This document shows positions 1 through 6,693 of a stretch of DNA of 8,103 nucleotides, piece after piece. Origin of the DNA: Thermoplasmata archaeon (GTDB lineage Archaea > Thermoplasmatota > Thermoplasmata > UBA10834); NCBI GenBank assembly GCA_025457845.1, contig JALOTO010000064.1, positions 1 to 8,103 on the forward strand. Direction: 5' to 3'. Made by a program: the position numbers and the translations under genes. The notes under the pieces are model-generated. The model was given only the letters and a program-made list of their open reading frames with translations. It was not told the origin of the DNA and did no database searches. Position 1 is the stretch's first letter. The number at the start of each line of letters is the position of its first letter.

Positions 1-444
1 GTCGACGCGAAGCTCAACTTCGACAGGTACGGACGCCACTCGAACACCTTCGGCGGCGCGTCACTCTCGCACGCCTCTGCGCTCGCGACGCTCGACGTCA
101 TCAAGGAGGAGAAGCTCCTGGACAGGGCCACCAAGCTCGGCGCGTCCATGAAGAAGCGCCTCGTCGAGATGCAGGACAAGTACGAGATCATCGGCGACAC
201 GAGGGGCCTCGGCATGATGCTCGCCCACGAGTTCGTCCAGGACCGCAAGTCCAAGAAGCACGCGGCCAAGAGCAGGGACGCGATCTCGGACATGGCCTTC
301 AAGAAGGGTCTGGTCCTTCTGCCCTGCGGCAAGTCCAACATAAGGTACATCCCGCCGCTGACCGTGCCAGAGGAGCAGGTCGACACCGGGATGGCAATCC
401 TCGAGGACTGCATCAAGGCCGTCAACAAGGACAGGGCCGAGTGA
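1..444 (+). CDS. Class III PLP-dependent aminotransferase, C-terminal part (5' end outside window)
   Basis: The frame is open from base 1 to the TGA at 442-444, giving 147 residues of the C-terminal part of a class III (acetylornithine/4-aminobutyrate type) aminotransferase. The family transfers an amino group between an amino acid or omega-amine and a 2-oxo acid in the cytoplasm. Visible support is the HSNTFGG motif at residues 13-19 of the fragment, whose Thr16 is expected to contact the PLP phosphate of the partner subunit, an Ala-rich helix after it (SHASALATLDVI), the family's GDTRGLGMML strand (about residues 66-75), and the late RYIPPLTVPEEQVD segment that lines the active site. The PLP-binding lysine lies just upstream of the window, so catalytic integrity cannot be judged. 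Substrate is not assignable: 4-aminobutyrate, ornithine derivatives and other omega-amino acids are all possible. The downstream gene has its own promoter-like element, so an operon is not implied. Confidence 0.88.
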   Translation, partial: VDAKLNFDRYGRHSNTFGGASLSHASALATLDVIKEEKLLDRATKLGASMKKRLVEMQDKYEIIGDTRGLGMMLAHEFVQDRKSKKHAAKSRDAISDMAFKKGLVLLPCGKSNIRYIPPLTVPEEQVDTGMAILEDCIKAVNKDRAE

Positions 445-472
445 AACGGTCGAAACCCTCAACCCATTCCAG

Positions 473-494
473 GGCCCCGGCGCAAGCCGGGGCC
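473..494 (+). terminator. GC-rich hairpin with GCAA tetraloop behind the aminotransferase gene
   Basis: A perfect 9-bp inverted repeat (GGCCCCGGC at 473-481, GCCGGGGCC at 486-494) encloses a GCAA loop of the stable GNRA class. A pyrimidine-rich run (TACCCTTTCATTTCTC, 495-510) follows. It begins 28 nt after the aminotransferase stop and ends 57 nt before the ATG of the next gene. Position and U/C-rich tail suggest transcript termination or 3'-end stabilisation for the upstream gene. The tail is not a clean U-run, so an RNA-processing or regulatory hairpin is also possible. The structure is seen in the sequence; the role is inferred. Confidence 0.4.
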
Positions 495-514
495 TACCCT
501 TTCATTTCTCGACT

Positions 515-528
515 CGAAAGCTATTTCA
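515..528 (+). promoter_or_regulatory. TATA-like element of the aSelBL gene
   Basis: The stretch CGAAAGCTATTTCA is the most AT-rich patch upstream of the ATG at 552 and is centred about 29 bp before it. No Shine-Dalgarno sequence precedes that ATG (the bases just before it are CTCTCCACCTGC). TATA spacing together with the missing ribosome-binding site fits an archaeal leaderless transcript that starts at or next to the start codon. The match to a TATA box is loose. Confidence 0.4.
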
Positions 529-551
529 CGGGCGACATTCTCTCCACCTGC

Positions 552-1517
552 ATGGCGAACCTGAACGTCGCCGTGCTCGGTGCGCCCGAGTACGCGAAGG
601 GGCTGGGGAAGAAATCGACCTCCTCCGACTTCACCTTCTACGATGTGAAGCAGGGCGAGAACACCGTCACCTTCGCGGAGCCTACCAAGTACCCCGACAA
701 GGTGGCTTCCCTCTTCTACGTCGCGTCCATGGCCGACACCGCGCTCGTCGTCGTGGACACGATCGACTACGTGCTCGGTGAGACCATCGTCATGCTCGAC
801 GCGCTGGGGCTCAAGGACGGGAGCATCATCCTCAGGAACTACATCACCGAGGAGCAGATCATGCCCCTCATCAAGGGCACCGCCGCCGAGGGGTACAGGA
901 TCGTCCAGGACGACCTGAACGCCATCAGGGGAGCGTATCTCGACCGGGCGGCGAGCATCGGCCAGGCCGGCCCCGGGGACCTCGACGCTGGCAAGGGGAC
1001 GGTCCCCATCGACCACCACTTCGACGTGAAGGGGGTGGGCACGGTCGCGCTGGCCACGGTCGTCCGCGGGTCGATCAGGAAGCACGACACGGTCCGCGTC
1101 CTCCCGGGCGACAAGAAGGCGGAGGTGCGCTCCATCCAGAAGCACGACGATGACGCTGACTGGGCGGTCCGCGGGGACAGGGTCGGGCTCGCCCTCAAGA
1201 ACATCTCGAACGAGGAGCTGGACAGAGGGGTCGTGCTCACGACAGATGGTTCGGTCACGAGCACTAGCAGGCTGACCGGGACGATTCACCTGTCGAAGTA
1301 CTTCAAGACGCCACTCAAGCAGGGGACCGTGATCCATCTCGGGCACTGGATGCAGCTCGTCCCCGCGAGGATCGAGACCGTGGAGCCAAAGGCGGGCGGA
1401 CTCGATGTCTCCCTGGTCCTGGACAAGCCCATCGTCCACGGAAAGGACGAAACAGCGGTCGTCACCTACCTCGAAGGCGGGAAGCTGAGGGTCGCGGGCA
1501 GGATAGGGCTGCCCTGA
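552..1517 (+). CDS. Archaeal SelB-like translation factor (aSelBL) with degenerate GTPase domain
   Basis: A 321-residue protein with the three-domain layout of EF-Tu/SelB proteins. The G-domain (about 1-147) is shortened and broken: the P-loop region reads GAPEYAKGLGKKST (10-23), the DxPGH switch II motif is replaced by AEPTKYPDK (42-50), and the NKxD base-recognition motif is absent (ILRNYITEE occurs instead). Strand ALVVVD (64-69) still marks the fold. Domain II (about 149-233) keeps the FDVKGVGTV strand-turn and GDKKAEVRSIQKHD, and domain III (about 235-321) is complete. The long SelB C-terminal winged-helix extension is missing. This matches the archaeal aSelBL family, for which tRNA and ribosome binding without normal GTP hydrolysis has been proposed. 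An earlier proposal for relatives was pyrrolysyl-tRNA delivery. I chose ATG 552 because MANLNVAVLG is the expected first beta strand; the upstream GTG at 441 would add about 37 basic, unrelated residues read through a hairpin. Confidence 0.82.
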   Translation: MANLNVAVLGAPEYAKGLGKKSTSSDFTFYDVKQGENTVTFAEPTKYPDKVASLFYVASMADTALVVVDTIDYVLGETIVMLDALGLKDGSIILRNYITEEQIMPLIKGTAAEGYRIVQDDLNAIRGAYLDRAASIGQAGPGDLDAGKGTVPIDHHFDVKGVGTVALATVVRGSIRKHDTVRVLPGDKKAEVRSIQKHDDDADWAVRGDRVGLALKNISNEELDRGVVLTTDGSVTSTSRLTGTIHLSKYFKTPLKQGTVIHLGHWMQLVPARIETVEPKAGGLDVSLVLDKPIVHGKDETAVVTYLEGGKLRVAGRIGLP

Positions 1518-1538
1518 ACACTCCCTGGTCGCATCCCG

Positions 1539-2600
1539 TCACAACTTCGCCGCGTACTTCTCGATTATGCTGAGCGCGATCTCGGTGACCCACTGGTCCG
1601 TTACCGGCTCCGGTCTCTCCGACCTGTGCCAATAGCCGTCCTTGGACCTGCAGCTCAGCAGCCACGAGACGGGCTTCTCCATCCTCGGGTCGTCCGCGCT
1701 GTAGCCGTGGGTGGCGAGGATGTCCAGCGCCAGGAGGCCAGAGCCGTGGTAGGTCGGGTATTTCAGGCGCGTCCAGTTCGTTTCCGACCGATAGTACGCA
1801 GAGTGGTAGTTGCGCTGGAAGAACCTGTCGAGGAAGAAGTCGAGCCCGCGCCTCCCCTCCGGCGACTTCGCGAATTCCGCGTCCTGGACCAGACCCCTCA
1901 TCGCCATCATCGTGGTCCAGATGCAGCTCGGGATCCGATAGTGCTCGGCCGGGTCGTAACCGTCGAACTGCCCCCTCTCGGCCATCGCGACGAAGGACTC
2001 CATCTTCATGCCCCTGTATTCAGGCTGATACCGCAGGTCCTCGAGGAACGGGATGATCCAACCGCCGTCCGGACGCTGTCGAGAGCGGAGCCACTCGAAC
2101 ACCCGGAGTATCCTCGGATCTTCGGTGATCCCGAGACGCATGATGCATCTTAGGACGAGGCCGTTGTACTGGGGCAGTGGAATGTTCGCGTAGCTCGGGC
2201 CGGGGATGTACCCTTCATCCGTCTGCCAGCCGAGGATTCGTTCCACGCAGGCCATCACATTTCCGTCGTCCTTGGTCGTGCAGCACTCCCCGAGCTCGTA
2301 CAGGTTCCTCAGCATGGTCGTGTAGGTCCATCCTATGGGCGGGCCGGGGCCTGCGTCCTCGGCGACCTTGCGCTGGCGCGATATGGGCCACGTCCCGTCC
2401 TCGTCGAGGGTCTCGAGAAGCTTCGTCCTCGGCGCATAGTGCCTGCACTCCTCTATGACCCGCTGCAGGGCGGGGTCCTTCTCGTCCATCTTCAGCACGT
2501 CCGAGAGAAGCCAATACCTGACGGGAGGTACCGACGACCTCATGAGCTTGGACGAGGACTCCTCAATTATCTGCTCAAGTTCGGCCCTGCGCATGCGCAT
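1539..2600 (-). CDS. Alpha/alpha-toroid protein, prenyltransferase/squalene-cyclase repeat type, function unknown
   Basis: A 353-residue soluble protein made of helical repeats each ending in a D-G-x-W-like turn: DGTWP (68-72), DEGYIPGP (128-135), DGGWIIP (178-184) and DGYW (321-324). These resemble the repeats of squalene-hopene cyclases, terpenoid cyclases and protein prenyltransferase beta subunits, which form an alpha/alpha barrel. I see no DxDD protonation motif of class II terpene cyclases, no signal peptide and no membrane segment, and it is about half the length of a squalene-hopene cyclase. Cyclase activity is therefore not supported; it may be a binding or unknown-substrate toroid. 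Start: the coding strand opens ATGCGCATGCGC, so Met1 or Met3 are both possible, with no convincing Shine-Dalgarno sequence. It converges on the aSelBL gene with only 21 bp between the two stop codons and diverges from the histidine kinase gene. Confidence 0.75.
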   Translation of the reverse strand: MRMRRAELEQIIEESSSKLMRSSVPPVRYWLLSDVLKMDEKDPALQRVIEECRHYAPRTKLLETLDEDGTWPISRQRKVAEDAGPGPPIGWTYTTMLRNLYELGECCTTKDDGNVMACVERILGWQTDEGYIPGPSYANIPLPQYNGLVLRCIMRLGITEDPRILRVFEWLRSRQRPDGGWIIPFLEDLRYQPEYRGMKMESFVAMAERGQFDGYDPAEHYRIPSCIWTTMMAMRGLVQDAEFAKSPEGRRGLDFFLDRFFQRNYHSAYYRSETNWTRLKYPTYHGSGLLALDILATHGYSADDPRMEKPVSWLLSCRSKDGYWHRSERPEPVTDQWVTEIALSIIEKYAAKL

Positions 2601-2626
2601 AGTCCTAGGGACGGACGGGGTAGAAA

Positions 2627-2637
2627 TCAGTATTGGA
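2627..2637 (-). promoter_or_regulatory. Possible TATA element of the toroid-protein gene
   Basis: Read on the minus strand this is CCAATACTGAT, centred about 32 bp before the start codon at 2600. The spacing fits a leaderless or very short-leader archaeal transcript, in line with the lack of a Shine-Dalgarno sequence. The sequence match to a TATA box is weak. Confidence 0.25.
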
Positions 2638-2660
2638 TGGAAGGCGGCGCATTCCGACCG

Positions 2661-2676
2661 ATATCACATGTGATAT
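2661..2676. promoter_or_regulatory. Perfect 16-bp palindrome in the divergent intergenic region, candidate operator
   Basis: ATATCACATGTGATAT equals its own reverse complement over all 16 bases. It sits in the 158-bp region between two divergently transcribed genes, about 60 bp upstream of the toroid-protein start and about 82 bp upstream of the histidine kinase start. It is an AT-rich island in a GC-rich sequence. The length and two-fold symmetry are typical of a binding site for a dimeric helix-turn-helix regulator. No regulator gene is visible nearby, so the binding protein and regulated direction are unknown. Confidence 0.45.
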
Positions 2677-2710
2677 TGTCATGTAGACGCCGAAGTGGTT
2701 CTGGGACAAC

Positions 2711-2723
2711 CTTCATAACTTGA
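2711..2723 (+). promoter_or_regulatory. TATA-like element of the histidine kinase gene
   Basis: CTTCATAACTTGA is an AT-rich patch centred about 43 bp upstream of the ATG at 2759. With normal archaeal TATA-to-start spacing this would give a leader of roughly 15-20 nt, which would contain AGGGATC (2744-2750), a weak Shine-Dalgarno-like match about 9 nt before the ATG. Confidence 0.35.
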
Positions 2724-2758
2724 TGACCGAATAGACTCCAATCAGGGATCGCGGACGC

Positions 2759-4180
2759 ATGCAGAAGGCACAAGCAGACGATGGGACTTCCGACCCTCCT
2801 CGCACTTTCTGCGTCCTCGCCATAGGGGACGAAGCCGGGTTCAGGGACGCGCTGCAGTCCGTGGCCTCGGAGGACGACCGGATCGAGCTCATCAACGCGA
2901 GGGACGCGCGGGAGGCGTTGTCCGAGGATGTGGTCCCGAAGTGTGACCTCGTGGTGGTCGATTCCCGGGTGACCGTAGAGCCCGCTCTGGAGTATTTCCG
3001 GGAGGCATCGGCGGCCGGGTTCGTCACGCCCACGATACTCCTCACTGACATCGGGATGACCGATCTCCATACGGAGTTCGAGGTCGTGACGGACCTCGGA
3101 CGCATCCGGGATGCGCTCGAAAGGGCGGTTGCGAGGAGAGGACTGGAGCACACTCTCGCAGAATCGGAGAAGATGTACAGGGACATCTTCGAGGGGTCCG
3201 GAGACGCCATATTCATCCACCGTCCGGGCGGCAAGTTCTTCGCGGTCAACAGGGAGGCATGCAGGTGCCTCGGATACACCAGAGAGGAACTCCTGACGAT
3301 GGGGCCCGAGGACATCGATGACAAGACCTCGGCGATGAGAGTGAATGAGAGGACCTCGGCAGCCCTGAAGGGCGGAGCACAGAGGTTCGAGGCCATCCAG
3401 GTCAGGAAGGACGGAAGTTGCTTCCCGGTGGAGGTCAACCTGAGGACCTTCGACTACATGGACGGCCCGGCGATCATCGCGACTCTGCGAGACATGACTG
3501 AGAGGAAGCGCGCCGAGGAGACCATCATACGCGCCAAAGATAAGCTCGGCCTCCTCGGGGCCATCACGAGGCACGACATATCGAACAAGCTGCTCACAAT
3601 ATACGGGTACCTCGAGGCTATGGACGGGACGGTCGACGATGCGACGAGGAAGAAGTACCTTTCTAGGGCGAAGGATGCCGCGACCGTCATCGCGGAGCAG
3701 CTGCGGTTCGCAGGTGACTACCAGAAGGCCGGGACCAAGGAGCCGGTGTGGACCGATGTCGGCACGGCCGTCGAGGCGGCGGCGAGCGGCTTCGAGGTGC
3801 AGAGGATCGTCATCCATCCCGGGCTCAAGGGACTCGAGGTCCTGGCCGATCCGATGGTGGACAAGGTCTTCTGGAACCTCATCGACAACGCGGTGAGGCA
3901 CGGGGACGGCGTCACGAGGATCGAGTTCTCGGCCCATCCGAGAGGCAACAGCATGGTGATCGTCGTCGAGGACGATGGTGGTGGCATCACGGAGAAGGAC
4001 AAGGAGAGGATCTTCGAGGCAGGGTACGGCAGGAACACCGGCATGGGGCTGTTCCTGGTCAGGGAGATCCTAGGCATAACCGGGATGACCATCACGGAGA
4101 CTGGCGACACCGACAGAGGGGCACGCTTCGAACTGTCCGTACCCGAGGGCAAGTTCCGAACGGCGGGGCAGCAGTCCTGA
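2759..4180 (+). CDS. Soluble sensor histidine kinase: degenerate receiver, PAS, histidine kinase core
   Basis: A 473-residue cytoplasmic kinase with no membrane segment. Domain order: receiver-like domain (about 16-126), PAS domain (about 137-255), phosphoacceptor helix region (about 258-320) and HATPase domain (about 360-465). The receiver keeps the acidic pair D24/E25, the phosphoacceptor D68 in LVVVDS and T96, but lacks the conserved lysine: the usual VKP position reads VTD (110-112). The PAS part contains GDAIFIHRPGGKFFAVN and ends in the usual RDMTERKRAEE junction. The H-box is RHDISNKLLTIYGYLE with His272, a form common in archaeal kinases. The ATP site shows the N-box WNLIDNAVRHG (N373, N377), D405 in EDDGGGI, and NTGMGLFLV. 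All catalytic elements look intact. The input signal is unknown, and PAS could bind a small ligand or cofactor. No partner response regulator is in the window. The tungstate genes downstream have their own promoter, so a link to them is speculative. Confidence 0.9.
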   Translation: MQKAQADDGTSDPPRTFCVLAIGDEAGFRDALQSVASEDDRIELINARDAREALSEDVVPKCDLVVVDSRVTVEPALEYFREASAAGFVTPTILLTDIGMTDLHTEFEVVTDLGRIRDALERAVARRGLEHTLAESEKMYRDIFEGSGDAIFIHRPGGKFFAVNREACRCLGYTREELLTMGPEDIDDKTSAMRVNERTSAALKGGAQRFEAIQVRKDGSCFPVEVNLRTFDYMDGPAIIATLRDMTERKRAEETIIRAKDKLGLLGAITRHDISNKLLTIYGYLEAMDGTVDDATRKKYLSRAKDAATVIAEQLRFAGDYQKAGTKEPVWTDVGTAVEAAASGFEVQRIVIHPGLKGLEVLADPMVDKVFWNLIDNAVRHGDGVTRIEFSAHPRGNSMVIVVEDDGGGITEKDKERIFEAGYGRNTGMGLFLVREILGITGMTITETGDTDRGARFELSVPEGKFRTAGQQS

Positions 4181-4219
4181 CCGTCATGGCAGCCACTGGC
4201 TACTGGGCCCGCCACTTCC

Positions 4220-4232
4220 GACGGGTTTATTA
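4220..4232 (+). promoter_or_regulatory. BRE/TATA-like promoter of the tup operon
   Basis: The 93-bp gap between the kinase stop and tupA contains GACGGGTTTATTA, with the TATA-like core TTTATTA at 4226-4232. This is the clearest promoter motif in the window. Transcription would start near 4255, giving a leader of about 20 nt that includes the Shine-Dalgarno-like GGTTGAT at 4264-4270, four bases from the ATG. No operator-like repeat or riboswitch fold was seen in this gap. Confidence 0.5.
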
Positions 4233-4273
4233 CCACCATTCAATATGCTCAGGGCGGCATAACGGTTGATATC

Positions 4274-5224
4274 ATGAAGAAGATGTCGATGATGATCGCG
4301 GCGGTCGTCGCCGCTGCCCTGATGGTCGGTGGAACGGTCGGCTACATCCTCCTCAAGGACGATGGGCCCAAGACGCTGAAGCTAGCGACGACCACCAGCA
4401 CCTATGATTCAGGACTCCTGGACTACATCCTTTCGGTGTTCGAGGAAGAGCATGACTGCACTGTCGACGTCATCGCGGTCGGTTCCGGGGCTGCGATAAC
4501 CCTCGGGCAGAACGGAGACGTCGATGTCCTGCTCGTCCACTCACCGGCCGCCGAGATCGCGTTCGTCGACGCCGGGTACGGCGAGAGCAGGAGCCTCGTC
4601 ATGTACAACAACTTCGTCATCGTCGGCCCGAGCGCGGACCCGATAGGCACAGGCTCATCGACCAACGCCTCAGCCGCATTCCAGAAGATCTACGATGCTG
4701 GCACGGCAGGGGACGCCACATTCATCTCCAGGGCGGACGGCTCAGGCACCCACACGAAGGAGCTGACCATCTGGGCGACCCTAGGGTTCAACAAGACGGA
4801 GGTCCTCGCGTTCCCCGACTCCTGGTACATACAGTCCGGCCAGGGGATGGGCGCGGTCCTTGACATGGCAGAGGAGATGGATGCCTACACCCTCTCCGAC
4901 GACGCCACATACTACCAGAGGGTCTCCGAGGACCTGGTCCCGCACCTCGACATGACCTACAGCGGCGACAGCGCGCTCTTCAACCAGTACAGCGTCATCC
5001 CGGTCAACGCCACGATGTGGACGCACGTGAACCACACCCTGGCACTGGACTTCAAGAACTGGCTCGTCTCCGACGACGGTCAGGACCTGATTGCCGGCTA
5101 CGAGAAGTACGGCATGCAGCTGTTCTTCCCGAACGCCGAGGGATACGTCCCGAGCACCGAGACGCTGCTCGAGGCCGAGTCATTCGACGCGGCCTGCGTG
5201 ACTGTCCCCGTGACGAGACGGTGA
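4274..5224 (+). CDS. tupA: Tungstate ABC transporter, substrate-binding protein TupA
   Basis: A 316-residue extracellular binding protein that captures tungstate for the TupBC importer. The N-terminus (residues 2-27) is two lysines followed by a long hydrophobic helix without a lipobox cysteine, so it is probably held as a signal anchor. Family motifs are in order: TTTSTYDSGLL (39-49), which supplies oxyanion ligands, GSGAAITLGQNGDVDVLLVH (70-89), VMYNNFVIVGP (109-119), SRADGSGTH (152-160), GQGMG (189-193) and an AYTLSD segment. In the family the fourth motif is usually SRGD; here Ala154 replaces Gly. These motifs separate TupA from the ModA and WtpA families. The C-terminus runs about 20 residues past the usual FFP segment. 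Its start is supported by GGTTGAT at 4264-4270. Tungstate specificity is inferred from family membership. It is the first gene of a three-gene operon. Confidence 0.93.
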   Translation: MKKMSMMIAAVVAAALMVGGTVGYILLKDDGPKTLKLATTTSTYDSGLLDYILSVFEEEHDCTVDVIAVGSGAAITLGQNGDVDVLLVHSPAAEIAFVDAGYGESRSLVMYNNFVIVGPSADPIGTGSSTNASAAFQKIYDAGTAGDATFISRADGSGTHTKELTIWATLGFNKTEVLAFPDSWYIQSGQGMGAVLDMAEEMDAYTLSDDATYYQRVSEDLVPHLDMTYSGDSALFNQYSVIPVNATMWTHVNHTLALDFKNWLVSDDGQDLIAGYEKYGMQLFFPNAEGYVPSTETLLEAESFDAACVTVPVTRR

Positions 5225-5253
5225 TGTCAAGCTCGGAAGGGGGGAGATGAAGG

Positions 5254-5907
5254 ATGGTAGCGACGGTTAGCGAACTCATCGAGGTAACCGTCCTATCCCT
5301 CTACGTTTCGGGAATGGCCACCATCCTCGGCTCTGCGATAGGGATACCTCTGGGTGCCCTGATCGGCCTCAAGGAATTCGGGGGGAAGGGGGCGGTCAAG
5401 ACCATAACCTACACCCTCTACGGGTTCCCCCCTGTACTCTCCGGCCTCTTCATCTACTACATCTTCTCGAGAGCGGGCCCGCTCGGGGAGTTCGGCATAC
5501 TCTTCACGCCGACGGCAATGATACTCGCGGAGACCCTGTTGGTAATACCACTGGTCACGGGCATCACGATCACCTCGGTCGTCGAGGTCGACAGGGCAAT
5601 CAAAGACACCGTCAAGGCCCTCGGGGCGACCCAAAGCCAATCGGTCTTGACTGTGATGCGGGAAGCGTGGGTCGGCCTGGTGATGGCGTGCATGGTCGGC
5701 TTCGGCAGGGTCATCGCCGAGGTCGGGGCGGCGTACCTGGTCGGCGGCAACATCGACGGGAAGACACGGGTGCTGACGACGGCAATCATGCTCGAGACCA
5801 GACTCGGGGACTTCGAATGGGCGATGGCGCTGGGAGCAATCCTTCTCTCCGTGGCCCTCGTGGTGTTCTTCTTCATGAGACTGCTCCAGGAGAGGGAGAT
5901 GCTATGA
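5254..5907 (+). CDS. tupB: Tungstate ABC transporter, permease TupB
   Basis: A 217-residue inner-membrane permease of the ModB/TupB type, forming the channel for tungstate as a homodimer. About five hydrophobic segments are visible, near residues 11-38, 48-72, 84-108, 138-163 and 189-210. The cytoplasmic coupling loop that docks on the ATPase is KALGATQSQSVLTVMREAW (121-139), a recognisable EAA loop. The segment FGRVIAEVGAAYLVGGNI (150-167) and TRVLTTAIMLET (171-182) are typical of TupB. The gene starts 29 nt after tupA behind a strong purine-rich ribosome-binding site (GGAGATGA, 5243-5250). Its TGA stop overlaps the ATG of tupC by the sequence ATGA, which implies coupled translation and matched amounts of permease and ATPase. 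Confidence 0.94.
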   Translation: MVATVSELIEVTVLSLYVSGMATILGSAIGIPLGALIGLKEFGGKGAVKTITYTLYGFPPVLSGLFIYYIFSRAGPLGEFGILFTPTAMILAETLLVIPLVTGITITSVVEVDRAIKDTVKALGATQSQSVLTVMREAWVGLVMACMVGFGRVIAEVGAAYLVGGNIDGKTRVLTTAIMLETRLGDFEWAMALGAILLSVALVVFFFMRLLQEREML

Positions 5908-6641
5908 CCGAGGCTGTCGCCCTCAAGGGGGTCTCGAAGCACTACAAGGATGTCGTCGCCCTGAAGGACGTCTCGCTCTCCACCGCGGAGGGGGAGGTGC
6001 TCGGAATCGTCGGCCCGAGCGGCGCTGGGAAGAGCACGATGCTCAGGATCATGGATCTCATAGAACCGCCCACGAAGGGCGACCTCTTCATCGGGGGGAC
6101 GAGGATGACCTTCGCGGGGAGGAAGGCCGATCAGGCGAGGAGGGCGTTGGGGATGGTCCTCCAGAAGCCTGTGGTGCTCAACAGGAGCGTGGCCAACAAC
6201 CTGGCATACGCGCTCATGATACGAGGATGGGACGAGGAGAAGGCGGCCAAGAGGGTGGACGAGGAGCTCAGGAGGCTGGGCCTGCTCGGAAGGCGGAAGA
6301 AGAACGCGAGGACGCTGTCGGGGGGCGAGATGCAGCGGCTGTGCTTCGCAAGGGCCACCATCCACGAGCCGCGGGTCCTTCTGCTCGACGAGTTCGCCGC
6401 CAACCTCGACCCGACCAACGTGGCCCTCCTCGAGCAGCAGGTGAGGGACTACATGGCGCAGGATCGGGCCCGCACAGTTGTGATGGTCACCCACAACATG
6501 TTCCAGGCCAAGAGGATGTGCGACCGCGTCGTCCTGATGTGGGGGGGCGAGGTCGTGGAGGCTGCCGACCGGAAGGAGTTCTTCGAGAACCCGAAGGACC
6601 CGAGGACCGCGGCGTTCGTGAACGGCGAGTCCGTCTACTGA
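5904..6641 (+). CDS. tupC: Tungstate ABC transporter, ATP-binding protein TupC
   Basis: A 245-residue ABC ATPase that powers tungstate import through TupB. Walker A is GPSGAGKST (37-45), the Q-loop is VLQKPVV, the signature is LSGGEMQR (138-145), Walker B is VLLLDEF with D162 and catalytic E163, the D-loop is ANLD and the switch histidine is H197 in THN. All are intact; Phe replaces the more usual Pro after DE. There is no C-terminal TOBE/Mop domain, unlike ModC, which has one fused. The start at 5904 is fixed by the 4-nt ATGA overlap with tupB and GGGAG at 5894-5898; longer versions of this frame would run through tupB. A truncated separate Mop frame lies 52 nt downstream. Confidence 0.94.
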   Translation: MTEAVALKGVSKHYKDVVALKDVSLSTAEGEVLGIVGPSGAGKSTMLRIMDLIEPPTKGDLFIGGTRMTFAGRKADQARRALGMVLQKPVVLNRSVANNLAYALMIRGWDEEKAAKRVDEELRRLGLLGRRKKNARTLSGGEMQRLCFARATIHEPRVLLLDEFAANLDPTNVALLEQQVRDYMAQDRARTVVMVTHNMFQAKRMCDRVVLMWGGEVVEAADRKEFFENPKDPRTAAFVNGESVY

Positions 6642-6682
6642 AACGTCGGCATTCCTGTCCTCGCGGCACGGGATTCCTCAGC

Positions 6683-6693
6683 GGAGGATGAAC
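6683..6693 (+). promoter_or_regulatory. Shine-Dalgarno site of the Mop-like remnant
   Basis: GGAGGATGA followed by AC precedes the ATG at 6694, with 6 nt between GGAGG and the start codon. It is among the best ribosome-binding sites in the window. It favours ATG 6694 over the in-frame ATG at 6688, which lies within the site itself. Its preservation suggests the frame was a translated gene and may still be translated. Confidence 0.6.

Noticed and set aside
441..551. GTG start at 441 extending the aSelBL gene by about 37 residues and overlapping the aminotransferase stop
   Set aside because: The extension reads through the GCAA hairpin and the TATA-like element, has no ribosome-binding site suited to it, and adds a basic, low-complexity stretch before the natural first beta strand MANLNVAVLG.
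459..1439. Long minus-strand open frame opposite the aSelBL gene
   Set aside because: Its translation is rich in Asp, Arg, Val, Gly and Pro as expected for the antisense of a GC-rich gene, with no recognisable motif, while the plus strand carries clear EF-Tu-type domains.
2588..2599. 12-bp palindrome TGCGCATGCGCA at the start of the toroid-protein gene
   Set aside because: It arises from the doubled ATGCGC codon pair (Met-Arg-Met-Arg) and is short and GC-rich, so a regulatory role is not supported.
2627..3937. 436-codon minus-strand frame opposite the kinase gene
   Set aside because: The plus strand has intact H-box, N-box and G-boxes; the antisense product has no domain and would also run across the divergent promoter region.
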